Shown: positions 7,316 through 15,690, counted from the first letter of the stretch. The stretch is DNA of 35,412 bases from an uncultured Mediterranea sp. (GCA_945641355.1 CALZEQ010000035.1:1-35412); one strand, 5' to 3'. Program-made: numbers and translations. Notes: generated by a model not told the origin, from the sequence alone.

Positions 7316-8404
7316 ATGGAAAAATGGAATCATGTTTTATCCCGTTTCTGTTTGGAGGGGACTGTAAGTGAGGTACTTCCTTTGGGTGAAGGATTGATTA
7401 ACGACACCTATCGCGTGACGACAGCCGAACCGTCGGCACCCGACTACGTGTTGCAGCGCATCAATCATCACATCTTCCAGCATGTCGACCGGCTGCAGTA
7501 CAACATCGAGTGTGTCACCCGGCATATACGCCGGCGGCTGGAGGAGGGCGGTGAAACCGACCTGAATCGGAAGGTGCTGCAGCTTGTACCGACCTCAGAG
7601 GGCAAGACCTACTGCAGGGAGGGTGACGAATACTGGCGCGTCATGCGTTTCATACCTCGCGCCTATACCTATCAGGTGGTTGACGAACACTCTTCCCGGA
7701 TGGCCGGAGTGGCCTTTGGACATTTTCAGGCCATGCTGGCCGACTTGCCCGAACAGTTGGAAGAAACCATCCCCGACTTTCACAATATGGAGTACCGCTG
7801 GCGACAGCTCTGTGAGGCAGTGCATGCCGATGCGGCCGGCAGGGTAGCGAGCGTGCGTCCTTTGCTGGATGAACTGGAGCGGCGTAGTCAGGACATGTGC
7901 AAGGCCGAGCGTCTGCACCGTGAGGGAGTGTTGCCCAAGCGTATCTGTCATTGCGACACGAAGGTCAACAACATGATGTTCGACGAAGACGGCTCGGTGC
8001 TCTGTGTCATCGACCTTGATACGGTGATGCCCTCCTTTGTCTTCTCCGACTACGGTGACTTCCTGCGTACTGCAGCCAATACTGCCGCCGAGGATGAACC
8101 CGACCTGAGTCGCATTTCCTTCCGTATGGACATCTTCCGTGCCTTCACGCAGGGCTATCTACAGTCGGCTCGTTCCTTCCTGCTGCCTGTCGAAGTGGAG
8201 AATCTGCCCTATGCGGCTGCCCTCTTCCCCTATATGCAGTGCGTGCGGTTTTTGGCCGACTATCTCAACGGAGATGTCTATTACAAGATTGCCGCTCCCG
8301 ACCACAATCTGGTGCGTGCCCGTGCGCAGTTTGCTCTGTTACAAAGCGTGGAGCGGCATACGGCGGAAATGCAGCAGTATATTGGCCGACTGATGGCCGA
8401 CTGA
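7316..8404 (+). CDS. aminoglycoside-phosphotransferase-fold sugar kinase, N-acetylhexosamine 1-kinase-like
   Basis: A 362-residue cytoplasmic kinase of the APH/choline kinase fold. It has the Brenner-type catalytic motif HCDTKVNN (H212, D214, N219) and the metal-binding motif VIDLDTVMP (D233, D235), both as in NahK of Bifidobacterium, which phosphorylates GlcNAc or GalNAc at C1 in mucin-sugar salvage. The N-terminal GEGLINDTYRV (25-33) is the nucleotide-binding loop. Related Bacteroides genes are often called phosphotransferase or mucin-desulfating sulfatase regulator MdsC-like. ATG 7316 is chosen over GTG 7310. The substrate cannot be fixed from sequence; a hexosamine is most likely given the family and the nearby fucose gene. 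Confidence 0.85.
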   Translation: MEKWNHVLSRFCLEGTVSEVLPLGEGLINDTYRVTTAEPSAPDYVLQRINHHIFQHVDRLQYNIECVTRHIRRRLEEGGETDLNRKVLQLVPTSEGKTYCREGDEYWRVMRFIPRAYTYQVVDEHSSRMAGVAFGHFQAMLADLPEQLEETIPDFHNMEYRWRQLCEAVHADAAGRVASVRPLLDELERRSQDMCKAERLHREGVLPKRICHCDTKVNNMMFDEDGSVLCVIDLDTVMPSFVFSDYGDFLRTAANTAAEDEPDLSRISFRMDIFRAFTQGYLQSARSFLLPVEVENLPYAAALFPYMQCVRFLADYLNGDVYYKIAAPDHNLVRARAQFALLQSVERHTAEMQQYIGRLMAD

Positions 8405-8411
8405 TGGACTG

Positions 8412-8457
8412 AAAAAAAGATGTGCCGCAGGCCTTTGACAGCTTTGCGCGGCACATC
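8412..8457 (-). terminator. intrinsic terminator of the TonB-dependent receptor gene
   Basis: GATGTGCCGC (8419-8428) and GCGGCACATC (8448-8457) form a perfect 10-bp stem. On the minus strand it is followed by seven T's (complement of 8412-8418), a textbook intrinsic terminator. It may also stop the converging kinase transcript, though less well because no T run follows on the plus strand. Confidence 0.88.
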
Positions 8458-8489
8458 TCCCATGAACAGGAATGTATTTACGGGTGTTT

Positions 8490-11297
8490 TCAGAAGGCTA
8501 TCTTGACACCTGCATTGACCTTGACGCCGTAGTGTTCGCTCTGCATGGTGCGTTCCTTGGTACCCTGATAGTAACGTAAGGGTTGGTTCAGCAGGTTGGT
8601 GGCTTCCGCATAGAAGGTGGTCTTTAGCTTGCGGCCGAACGTGTAGCTGGCATTGAGGTCCAGATAGTTCACTGCGTCGTAGTAGCGGTCGTAGAAGCTG
8701 CTGCTACCCATTTCGTCAATGAATGCCGAGGCATAATTGTAGCTCAAGCGGATGTTCAGTCCCTTCTTGTCGAAGAAGAGTGAGGCATTGGCTGTGTGCT
8801 CGGGCGAACCGGGCAGGCGCAAACCGCTCTCGTTCTCACGGCCTTCGAAGTTGAAGTTCTTCACACGGGAGTAGGAATAGGTGTAGTTGCCATAGAAACC
8901 GATGCACTTCAAAGCTGAGGCGATGAAACCGAAGTCGCGCTGATAGGCTACCTCGACACCCAGCAGATCGGCATTGCCCGAGTTGCGGGGCTGGCTGAAC
9001 TTGGTGTAGACATTGCCGTTCCACTCATAGTTGCGCAGGGTCTGGTCAACGATGAAGTCATCAATCTTCTTATAGAAGACACCCAGGCTGACCAGTCCGA
9101 CCGATTGGAAATAGTATTCGCCGTTCAGGTCGAAATTGTAGGAAATGGTAGGCTTCAGTCCGGGATTGCCCAAAGTAATCTCGTTGTCATTGCGGTCGAT
9201 GCTGATGTTGGGTGCCAGAGCGGAATATTTGGGACGGGCTATGGTGTTGGTGAACGAGGCGCGTATCTTCAGGTCATCATTCACGTTCCACTTGGCCAGA
9301 AGAGAAGGCAACAGGTTGGTGTAGCTGTCGCTCTCGTAGCCTGTACGGGTCGTGACGTCGTCTACTGCGTCATACTGGCTGCCACGATACTTTACATGGG
9401 TGTTCTCTAAACGCAGACCTACCATCAGTTCCCACTCCTTGCCCAGCTTCTGGTCAAAGCGGATGTATCCGGCAGAGACTGTTTCACGGGCTTTGTAGTT
9501 GGTTGCCAGCTCTTCGGCCACCTGCTCTTTTTCGAAGAGACTGCCATTGTTCAGGTCGAGATGTCCCAGATACTCCTTGCTGACGAACGTACCTACCAGG
9601 TAGTTGTTGTCCGGCATGTAGCCGCTACGGTTCTGGTTGACGGCGGCAGCCAGACTGGCCTTGTCGAAGCCATCCTCATCCAGTGGCGTGTATTCATAGA
9701 AGTCCACCACCTTCTCCTTGCTCTTGCGCACCAGCTTGCCGCCGAAGCGCAGCGTGTTGCCGAAGAGCCCCTTTTTCAGCGGCAGTTTGAAGTCGAGCTT
9801 TGCCTTCAAGTCCTCCTCCTTGATGTCTTCCTGCTGTTCCGTCACTTCTTTCAGGCTGAAGCTGTCGTCCAGCACCATGGTGCTTCCGCTTTGGGGAATG
9901 GCCAGCGGCCAGCGTTCGTCACTCAGGTCAAGGTCAAATTTCTGCTTTTTCAGTTGGTAGTCGATATAGCGTTCGTTGGGCCGTTCTTCCGAGGCACGTG
10001 CGTAGTTCAGGCTCCAGTCGGCGCTCAGTTTACCGAACAGGTGCTCGCCTCCCAGTGTGAAGTCCATCGTGCGTTGGCGTTCCAGGCGGGCGTTCCGGTT
10101 GTCGGGCGTACCGCCTTTGGTCTGTATGCGCACCGTGGCCTTGTTGTTGATGGAGCATTCGTTGTCATCCATATTCAGGTCTTTCAGCGTCACACGGTAG
10201 CGGTTTTCCCAGTCGTTGCGGTTGTTGAAGATGCCTTTGAAGGTCAGTTTGTGGTTGGGATGTATATCCCAGTCCAATGCGGCCGAGTAGCTCTGTCGCT
10301 CGCGGGTTACATAGTATTGGCGCAGCTGGTAGTCGGTCACGGTCAGCTCGCCTGTCTTCACATCCTTGTCCCATACGAATTCCACATCGTCCGATCCGCT
10401 GGGTGCATTCTGATAGGAGGCCGAGAGCATCACGCCCAGCTTGTCGTTGAAGAAACGTTGTCCGTAAGTCAGGCCCAGGTTCAGTTGCATCTTGTCGCTC
10501 ACCCAGTTGTAGCCGCTACCGGCTGTAGCCGATACGAAGCGCTTGTAGGGCGAATTTTTGGTGACCAGGTTGATGCTGCCGCCGATGGCATCGGCATCCA
10601 TGTCGGGGGTCACCACCTTGTTCACCTCGATGGTCTGTATCATGTCTGCCGGAATAAGGTCGAGCTGCACGTTGCGTGTGTCGCCTTCGGCCGAGGGGAT
10701 GCGGTTGCCGTTGATGGTCACCGAGCTGAGATCGGCCGATGTACCGCGTACCTGTCCGAAGCGTGCTTCGCCCTGGTCGTATTGCACATTGATGCCGCTG
10801 ATGCGCTTCAGCGCGTCACCGATGTTGGAGTCGGGGAACTTGCCCACCTGGTCTGCGCTGACCACGTTGCCCACGCCCAGCATGGACTTCTGCGAGCTGA
10901 TGGCACGGCGTTGTCCCTGAAAGGCTCCACCCACCACTACCTCTTGCAACTCTACTCCTTCGTTCAGTACAAAGTCTTTCTCTACGGTCTTTCCGGCTTT
11001 GATGGTCAGTGTCGTCTCAGCGGCTGCATAGCCCACGTAAGTTACCTTTACCTTATAGGTGCCGGGATCCAGGTTGCTGAACGTATAGTATCCGTTCACG
11101 TCGCTGGTTACGCCGGTGTGCAGGCGTTCGATGTAGATGGAAGCCCCCGGCAGGGTCTGGTTGCTGCTGTCGATGATGCGGCCTTTTACCGTACCCAGCT
11201 TGCCTACAATCTCTTTCTCCTCTGCATGCAGTGCGGGCAGAGCTGTTACCATCAGTAGTATTCCGATGAAAAGTTTCACTAATAAGTTGTGTTTCAT
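8490..11297 (-). CDS. TonB-dependent outer-membrane receptor with CarboxypepD-regulatory-like domain
   Basis: Outer-membrane active transporter energised by TonB/ExbB/ExbD. The 935-residue precursor has a signal peptide ending ALPALHA near residue 25, a carboxypeptidase-regulatory-like beta domain (about 35-110), a plug domain with VRGTSADLSSVTINGNR and DADAIGGSINLVTK, and a beta-barrel ending in an aromatic residue (GVKIAF). The plug resembles the TonB-Xanth-Caul receptor group (TIGR01782) rather than SusC, and no susD gene is adjacent. ATG 11297 is used because the upstream in-frame ATG (11327) lies inside the promoter element. The ligand is unknown; neighbours suggest a carbohydrate. Confidence 0.93.
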   Translation of the reverse strand: MKHNLLVKLFIGILLMVTALPALHAEEKEIVGKLGTVKGRIIDSSNQTLPGASIYIERLHTGVTSDVNGYYTFSNLDPGTYKVKVTYVGYAAAETTLTIKAGKTVEKDFVLNEGVELQEVVVGGAFQGQRRAISSQKSMLGVGNVVSADQVGKFPDSNIGDALKRISGINVQYDQGEARFGQVRGTSADLSSVTINGNRIPSAEGDTRNVQLDLIPADMIQTIEVNKVVTPDMDADAIGGSINLVTKNSPYKRFVSATAGSGYNWVSDKMQLNLGLTYGQRFFNDKLGVMLSASYQNAPSGSDDVEFVWDKDVKTGELTVTDYQLRQYYVTRERQSYSAALDWDIHPNHKLTFKGIFNNRNDWENRYRVTLKDLNMDDNECSINNKATVRIQTKGGTPDNRNARLERQRTMDFTLGGEHLFGKLSADWSLNYARASEERPNERYIDYQLKKQKFDLDLSDERWPLAIPQSGSTMVLDDSFSLKEVTEQQEDIKEEDLKAKLDFKLPLKKGLFGNTLRFGGKLVRKSKEKVVDFYEYTPLDEDGFDKASLAAAVNQNRSGYMPDNNYLVGTFVSKEYLGHLDLNNGSLFEKEQVAEELATNYKARETVSAGYIRFDQKLGKEWELMVGLRLENTHVKYRGSQYDAVDDVTTRTGYESDSYTNLLPSLLAKWNVNDDLKIRASFTNTIARPKYSALAPNISIDRNDNEITLGNPGLKPTISYNFDLNGEYYFQSVGLVSLGVFYKKIDDFIVDQTLRNYEWNGNVYTKFSQPRNSGNADLLGVEVAYQRDFGFIASALKCIGFYGNYTYSYSRVKNFNFEGRENESGLRLPGSPEHTANASLFFDKKGLNIRLSYNYASAFIDEMGSSSFYDRYYDAVNYLDLNASYTFGRKLKTTFYAEATNLLNQPLRYYQGTKERTMQSEHYGVKVNAGVKIAF

Positions 11298-11324
11298 ACT
11301 TTTTTGGCATTTATTATTTTGCCG

Positions 11325-11332
11325 CAAAAGTA
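11325..11332 (-). promoter_or_regulatory. promoter -7 element of the TonB-dependent receptor gene
   Basis: On the minus strand the sequence reads TACTTTTG, an exact TAnnTTTG match. Transcription would begin near 11318, about 20 nt before the ATG at 11297. This separates the receptor from fucI upstream and fixes its start codon. Confidence 0.62.
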
Positions 11333-11432
11333 GGGGTACGGTATGACATGCCGTTTTCGGAAAGTTGAAGAGAACGTGACAAACAGATTACGTCTCTGTT
11401 TCAGTGCGGGGTGTAACGGTCTGGAAGAAAGT

Positions 11433-11460
11433 AAAAGGGCGGACACAGCGGCCCGCCCCT
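11433..11460 (-). terminator. terminator of fucI
   Basis: On the minus strand, GGGCGG (complement of 11453-11458) pairs with CCGCCC (complement of 11437-11442), followed by TTTTACTTTC. It lies 20 nt after the fucI stop, so fucI and the receptor gene are probably separate transcripts. Confidence 0.65.
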
Positions 11461-11480
11461 ACAGCGATTTGTCAGACGAA

Positions 11481-13253
11481 CTATTTATAGATGGGACCAT
11501 AGGTCTGGCAAGCCCGATAGTCGGCACCCTCCTTGTCCATGCCGAAAGCGTTCCAGGCGGCGGGACGGAATATCTGTTCGTCGTTCACGTTGTGCATACA
11601 TACCGGTATGCGCAGCATGGATGCCAGTGTGATGAGGTCGGCTCCTATATGTCCGTAGCTGATGGCACCGTGATTGGCTCCCCAGTTGTTCATCACGGAG
11701 TAGACGTCCTTGAAGGCCGGCTTGTCGCACAACCGGGGCACGAACCAGGTAGTGGGCCAGGTGGGGTCGGTGCGTCTGTTCAGTATATCGAATATTTCGG
11801 AATCTACATCGGCCGTCCATCCTTCGGCCAGCTGCAGCACAGGACCCAGTCCTTTGACGATGTTCAGGCGCGACATGGTGACAGGCATATTGCCTTTGGA
11901 CAGGAAATGGCTGGAGAAACCGCCGCCACGGAAGTAGTCGCGGTCGGCAGGCGGCCATTGGGTAGCCTTCAGGCAGGCCTCCGCATCTCTTTCGGTCATC
12001 TCCCAGCAGGGCTTCATGCAAGGCTCTCCGGCGGCATTCACGCTTTGGCCGGTGGCATCCAGCGTGGTGGCACCCGAGTTGATGAGGTGTATCATGCCTC
12101 CCGCTGCCCGTCCGGTCAGTTCCCTGCCCGTGACGCGCTTCACCGCTTCGGGACTCCAGTAGGTACGTACGTCGCTGAACATCTGTCCGCAGCCCGTCAG
12201 CAGGTTGCCGAAGAGCATGGCTACGGCGTTGCACGAGTCGTTCTCGGTAGCCAGGATGTAGGCTTCGCGGATGCCGTTCCAGTCGAAGGTGCTGCACAGC
12301 AGGGCTTCGGTAAAGTCACCGTTCGGCTTCCAGTCCGTCCACTGCCGTTGCCCTTGGAATCCGGCTGCCAGTGCATTGTGTCCGATGGCCTCTTCTGCAA
12401 ATCCCATCTCGCGCAGGCGGGGATTGCCGTGCATCAGGTCGCGTACGATGAGCGTCATCTTCACCACAAACTCCCAGTCGGCATCTTTCTGCGTGCGTGT
12501 CTTTTGTCGTTCGGGTCGGTTCTTGTCCCATCCTTCGTTCGCCTTGCACCACTTCTCCGTCCAGACCATAGCCTTCTCAAACTCCTCGTGGTCATAGATG
12601 CCCTCGTCCATACGGCGCAGTATCTCCGTCTCGTCCACGCTTTCGTTGCGCATACCCAGGTACTCCTGAAAGAATTCCTGATTGACAATGCTGCCGGCAA
12701 TGCCCATGCACTGGCTGCCGATGGAGAGGTAGCTCTCGCCCCGCATCTGGGCCACTGCGATGGCGGCACGTGCCCACCGCACTATCTTCGCAGCCACATC
12801 GGCAGGAATGGTGTTGTCGTCGGCATCCTGTACGTTGTGTCCGTAGATGCCGAATGCCGGCAGCCCCTTCTGGGCATGTCCGGCCAGTACGGCTGCCAGG
12901 TAGACGGCACCGGGACGTTCGGTGCCGTTGAACCCCCACACCGCTTTAGGCCAATGCGGGTTCATGTCCATCGTCTCCGATCCGTAGCACCAGCAAGAGG
13001 TCACGCTGATGGTGGCGCCGACCCCTTCCCGCTCGAACTTGGCGGCACAGGCGGCACTCTCTGCCACACGTCCTATAGTGCCGTCGGCCACGACGCATTG
13101 CACCGGTGTGCCGTCCTTGTATCTTACACAAGCTGATATCAGCCCGGCCACGGCCTTTGCCAGGCTCATGGTCTTCTCCTCCAGACTCTCGCGCACACCG
13201 CCTTGGCGTCCGTCAATAGTCGGTCTGATTCCAATTTTAGGATATTTACTCAT
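11481..13253 (-). CDS. fucI: L-fucose isomerase
   Basis: Interconverts L-fucose and L-fuculose (also D-arabinose and D-ribulose in many homologues), the first step of fucose use. The 590-residue length is almost that of the E. coli enzyme (591). The Mn ligands appear at the E. coli positions: E337 in LATENDS, D361 in SDVRTYW and H528 in GANHGAIS. The start [16 protein letters not shown] is typical of the family. fucK, fucA and a permease are absent here, so the rest of the pathway must lie elsewhere. The divergent AraC-type gene is a likely regulator. Confidence 0.97.
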   Translation of the reverse strand: MSKYPKIGIRPTIDGRQGGVRESLEEKTMSLAKAVAGLISACVRYKDGTPVQCVVADGTIGRVAESAACAAKFEREGVGATISVTSCWCYGSETMDMNPHWPKAVWGFNGTERPGAVYLAAVLAGHAQKGLPAFGIYGHNVQDADDNTIPADVAAKIVRWARAAIAVAQMRGESYLSIGSQCMGIAGSIVNQEFFQEYLGMRNESVDETEILRRMDEGIYDHEEFEKAMVWTEKWCKANEGWDKNRPERQKTRTQKDADWEFVVKMTLIVRDLMHGNPRLREMGFAEEAIGHNALAAGFQGQRQWTDWKPNGDFTEALLCSTFDWNGIREAYILATENDSCNAVAMLFGNLLTGCGQMFSDVRTYWSPEAVKRVTGRELTGRAAGGMIHLINSGATTLDATGQSVNAAGEPCMKPCWEMTERDAEACLKATQWPPADRDYFRGGGFSSHFLSKGNMPVTMSRLNIVKGLGPVLQLAEGWTADVDSEIFDILNRRTDPTWPTTWFVPRLCDKPAFKDVYSVMNNWGANHGAISYGHIGADLITLASMLRIPVCMHNVNDEQIFRPAAWNAFGMDKEGADYRACQTYGPIYK

Positions 13254-13271
13254 ACTGTACGTTGTTGTGGG

Positions 13272-13303
13272 CAGAGGATGCCGATACCGGTTTTCTTCCT
13301 CTG
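13272..13303. repeat. inverted repeat in the fucI 5' leader
   Basis: CAGAGGA (13272-13278) and TCCTCTG (13297-13303) are exact reverse complements, 25 bp apart in register. GGTTGTT occurs twice nearby (13307-13313 and 13320-13326). These could be operator half-sites for the divergent AraC-family protein or a leader hairpin in the fucI mRNA. Confidence 0.4.
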
Positions 13304-13335
13304 TCCGGTTGTTCTATAGGGTTGTTAGTTGATAA

Positions 13336-13343
13336 CAAAGTTA
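13336..13343 (-). promoter_or_regulatory. promoter -7 element of fucI
   Basis: On the minus strand this reads TAACTTTG, an exact TAnnTTTG match. Transcription would start near 13329, giving a leader of about 75 nt. It lies about 100 bp from the divergent regulator promoter, room for a shared operator. Confidence 0.58.
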
Positions 13344-13417
13344 CGGCTTACGGTTTGGATAAAGTTTCACGATACCGTCCTATGCTTGTACTTTATCGAC
13401 ATTCGCTGCTTCGTATG

Positions 13418-13449
13418 CTTGCAGGCTATGGGAGAAAGAACTACTTTTG
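13418..13449 (+). promoter_or_regulatory. promoter of the AraC-family regulator
   Basis: TACTTTTG (13442-13449) matches TAnnTTTG exactly, with CTTG at 13418-13421 as the -33 element and a 20-nt spacer. Transcription should begin near 13456, only about 16 nt before the ATG at 13472, which rules out longer N-termini. Confidence 0.65.
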
Positions 13450-13471
13450 TTGTCGGAAAAACAGCAGAGCC

Positions 13472-14335
13472 ATGAACAACGATATCGACCAAATGCACTT
13501 TCTGGTACTTCATGTGGGTGAGGCACATTGTGTAGCCGACTGGAACTACAAGCATGTCTGCAGTCCTTTTACACGTATCTATTACGTTACCCGCGGACAT
13601 GCCCGCATCGAGTTGCCGGACCGCTTGCACGATTTGCGTCCCGGCCACATGTACATCATTCCCGCCTTCACCCTGCACAGCTATGAGTGTCATGAGGAGT
13701 TTGACCACTATTACGTACACGTATATAATGAATCTGAGTACAATGTATTGGAAGACTTTGACTTGCCTACAGAGATTGAAGCCGATGAACAGATGTTGGG
13801 ATATATACAGAGGTTGTGCCACTTGTGCCCCGGCATGGAACTGCAGCAGTATGAGCCCCGGTCGTACGACAACACGCCGGCCTTGTCCCGTTGTACCCTG
13901 CAGAACAAACGGCGCGGGTTGGCCGAGCGGATAGAGTCACGTGCCATTATCTATCTGCTGCTGGCAGCCTTCATCCGCAAGGCTTCTCCCCATCCGCATA
14001 CGAAGGACGAACGGGTGGTCAAGGTACTTGACTATCTGCGCACCCATCTGACGGACAAACTGTCGTTGGAGCAGTTGGCCGACCTCTCCTGTATGTCGGG
14101 CGACCACCTGATTCGCCTGTTCCGTCGTGAGATGCACACTACCCCTTTCGGTTATCTCCATCAGAAGCGGATGGAGCGTGCTCAGTTGCGTTTGGCTACG
14201 GAGAACGTTTCGGTGGGTGAGGTGGCTTACCAGTTGGGCTTTGACGACCCTGCCTACTTCAGCCGTGTGTTCAAGGCTGCCACGGGGCTTACCCCCGTGG
14301 CCTATCGGAAACGTTTCCGTCAGTCGTGTCTGTAG
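13472..14335 (+). CDS. AraC-family transcriptional regulator
   Basis: A 287-residue regulator. Residues 1-90 form an AraC-type cupin sensor (RIYYVTRGHARIEL, then LRPGHMYIIPAF). Residues 181-287 carry two helix-turn-helix motifs: KLSLEQLADLSCMSGDHLIRLF (first helices near 196-217) and VSVGEVAYQLGFDDPAYFSRVF near 247-268, then the conserved GLTPVAYRK. It is transcribed divergently from fucI, so it may respond to a sugar and control fucI. The classical B. thetaiotaomicron fucose regulator FucR is of the GntR type, so this would be a different arrangement. It ends 12 nt before the stop of a converging gene. Confidence 0.93.
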   Translation: MNNDIDQMHFLVLHVGEAHCVADWNYKHVCSPFTRIYYVTRGHARIELPDRLHDLRPGHMYIIPAFTLHSYECHEEFDHYYVHVYNESEYNVLEDFDLPTEIEADEQMLGYIQRLCHLCPGMELQQYEPRSYDNTPALSRCTLQNKRRGLAERIESRAIIYLLLAAFIRKASPHPHTKDERVVKVLDYLRTHLTDKLSLEQLADLSCMSGDHLIRLFRREMHTTPFGYLHQKRMERAQLRLATENVSVGEVAYQLGFDDPAYFSRVFKAATGLTPVAYRKRFRQSCL

Positions 14336-14347
14336 GAGTACCTTGAC

Positions 14348-15175
14348 TCAGCGCAACCCTCCGCGTGGAGGTGCAACGGTGGGGCCTCGGTGGCTGCTTC
14401 GATTCTTCTGAATCACTCCTTCGAGTATCTGGAACAGAATGGGACCTACGTCGAGCTTCATCTGAAAGTGGTCGAAATTGTAGTAGGGCATGACCACCGG
14501 CAATGTCTGCCAGCGGCCGGTCAGCGGGTCGTAGTTGCGTCGTACGCCTCCCTCTATGCCAAAGCGGTTCGTCATCTGCCAATCCAATGTGCCGCCGAAT
14601 TGCTTTCCATACAAGTCGTATGGATTGCCCGTGTCATAGCTGCCGAACAGCTTCAGCGTCATCTGGTCGTTCAGCTGATAGTGCAGGGCGGCATCCAGCG
14701 TCAGGGCATGTCCATGAAAGAATTCCATATTCAGCTGGGTGGCGGTCAGGTTGCCCAGCAGGATCAGCCTGTCGTTCAGTTCGTGATACATACGTATACC
14801 ACTCTCGTTGATGCGGCCGATGCCGGGTAGGGTGTATTGCCTTCCAAAACCGCTTACCAGTCCGTAACGGTAGCGGAAAAGACGACCGTGGGTGAGATAG
14901 TCTCCCCAGAACATGGCTGAAGGGTCGGTATAGTAGGGGAGTCCGGCCGGATAGCGGGGCAGCGTGATATGCGGCATCACCACGACACTATCTCTCTGCA
15001 AGCTCCAGGGTAAGGCAGGGATGGGCAACAGAGTATCGGCCGATGCCGGTTTCGTGGCCGGAGGTATCAGATACGTACCGACCCGCATCAGTGGCAGGCT
15101 GTCCGGAGCAATCTCCGTCTGTGCGGAGAGGCGCAACGGAAGGAGCAGAAACAGAAGTAGGATGCTGTATATCAT
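14348..15175 (-). CDS. exported protein of unknown function
   Basis: A 275-residue protein beginning with a clear signal peptide (hydrophobic LLLFLLLPLRL, cleavage after SA at residue 18). The mature part is rich in aromatic residues and alternating polar/hydrophobic stretches (FGSYDTGNPYDLYGKQFGG, FGIEGGVRRNYD), which suggests beta structure, perhaps a small outer-membrane barrel, but I recognise no family. The last 20 or so residues are Arg/Pro/Gly-rich and look disordered. It has its own promoter and converges on the AraC-type gene with a 12-nt gap and no clear terminator. Confidence 0.85.
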   Translation of the reverse strand: MIYSILLLFLLLPLRLSAQTEIAPDSLPLMRVGTYLIPPATKPASADTLLPIPALPWSLQRDSVVVMPHITLPRYPAGLPYYTDPSAMFWGDYLTHGRLFRYRYGLVSGFGRQYTLPGIGRINESGIRMYHELNDRLILLGNLTATQLNMEFFHGHALTLDAALHYQLNDQMTLKLFGSYDTGNPYDLYGKQFGGTLDWQMTNRFGIEGGVRRNYDPLTGRWQTLPVVMPYYNFDHFQMKLDVGPILFQILEGVIQKNRSSHRGPTVAPPRGGLR

Positions 15176-15195
15176 GGCTCGTCTTTCTTGTTTTG

Positions 15196-15203
15196 CAAAT
15201 ATA
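15196..15203 (-). promoter_or_regulatory. promoter -7 element of the exported-protein gene
   Basis: On the minus strand this reads TATATTTG, an exact TAnnTTTG match, about 20 nt before the ATG at 15175. No TTTG is seen at the -33 position. Confidence 0.55.
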
Positions 15204-15271
15204 GGCAGAAACAGAGAACTTTCCTATCTATTGCTCCAAAAATATTCTTTTCATCCGTGCGTGTGTTCTTT

Positions 15272-15289
15272 CGCGCGCGCACGCGCGTG
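15272..15289. repeat. alternating pyrimidine-purine tract (Z-DNA prone)
   Basis: Eighteen bases alternate strictly pyrimidine-purine (CG/CA/TG steps) and also form a CGCGCG hairpin. Preceded by a GTGCGTGTG stretch at 15257-15265. It stands out in AT-rich surroundings. Confidence 0.7.
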
Positions 15290-15356
15290 ATAAGTTTTGT
15301 TTATCTGCCATCTGCCACACACATTCCGTTAGTTTTCTCTATATAAATGGATTAAG

Positions 15357-15386
15357 TATCAAAATAGTGTGGCATATATTTTGATA
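15357..15386. repeat. perfect 10-bp inverted repeat
   Basis: TATCAAAATA (15357-15366) and TATTTTGATA (15377-15386) are exact reverse complements separated by 10 bp. One helical-turn spacing suits a dimeric regulator; as RNA it would be a weak AT hairpin with no T run after it. Confidence 0.65.
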
Positions 15387-15588
15387 TTCACAATCATTAA
15401 CACAAAAATAACCCGTTTTTATGAAAAAGTGCGTTCAAAACAAGTTATTTTGGGGGCGTTTTTTTGCATGTTTGGGCAGATTTGTGGCATATAATCGCTT
15501 TTTTTTCATCAAAAAAGCACTTATTTTGCTGCAACAATCACCGTTATCACTGTCGTACCACCGCAGTTGTCGAAGGTGTACAATAGGC

Positions 15589-15690
15589 ATGGAACGACTG
15601 TTGCATAGAGCATGGAACAACTGTTTCACCTATAGATAACAACTGTTTCATTAGGAGATAACAACTGTTCCATTAGGAGATAACTGTTCC
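15589..15690. repeat. degenerate tandem repeat array (22-26 bp units)
   Basis: Five adjacent units share the core AACAACTGTTYCA. Units start at 15589, 15612, 15638, 15660 and 15682. The third and fourth are 22 bp each and differ at one base. The last is truncated where the coding remnant begins. There are no non-repetitive spacers and no cas genes, so this is not a CRISPR array. Confidence 0.8.

Larger units (their letters stand above)
15204..15690. other. gene-free, AT-rich gap with repeats
   Basis: No supported gene. It contains an alternating CG/CA tract, a perfect 10-bp inverted repeat, homopolymer T and A runs (15498-15516 can fold as GCTTTTTT/AAAAAAGC) and a short tandem repeat array. 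An open frame from 15421 to 15639 exists, but its product is low-complexity at the start and its end is made by the repeats, so I do not call it. Composition differs sharply from the flanking genes. Confidence 0.6.

Noticed and set aside
15421..15639. Small open frame in the gene-free gap
   Set aside because: Its start is low-complexity, its end lies in the repeats, there is no promoter or ribosome site with support, and it is interrupted at a non-conserved position.
15589..15690. Possible CRISPR array
   Set aside because: Units are contiguous without unique spacers, unequal in length, and no cas gene is present.
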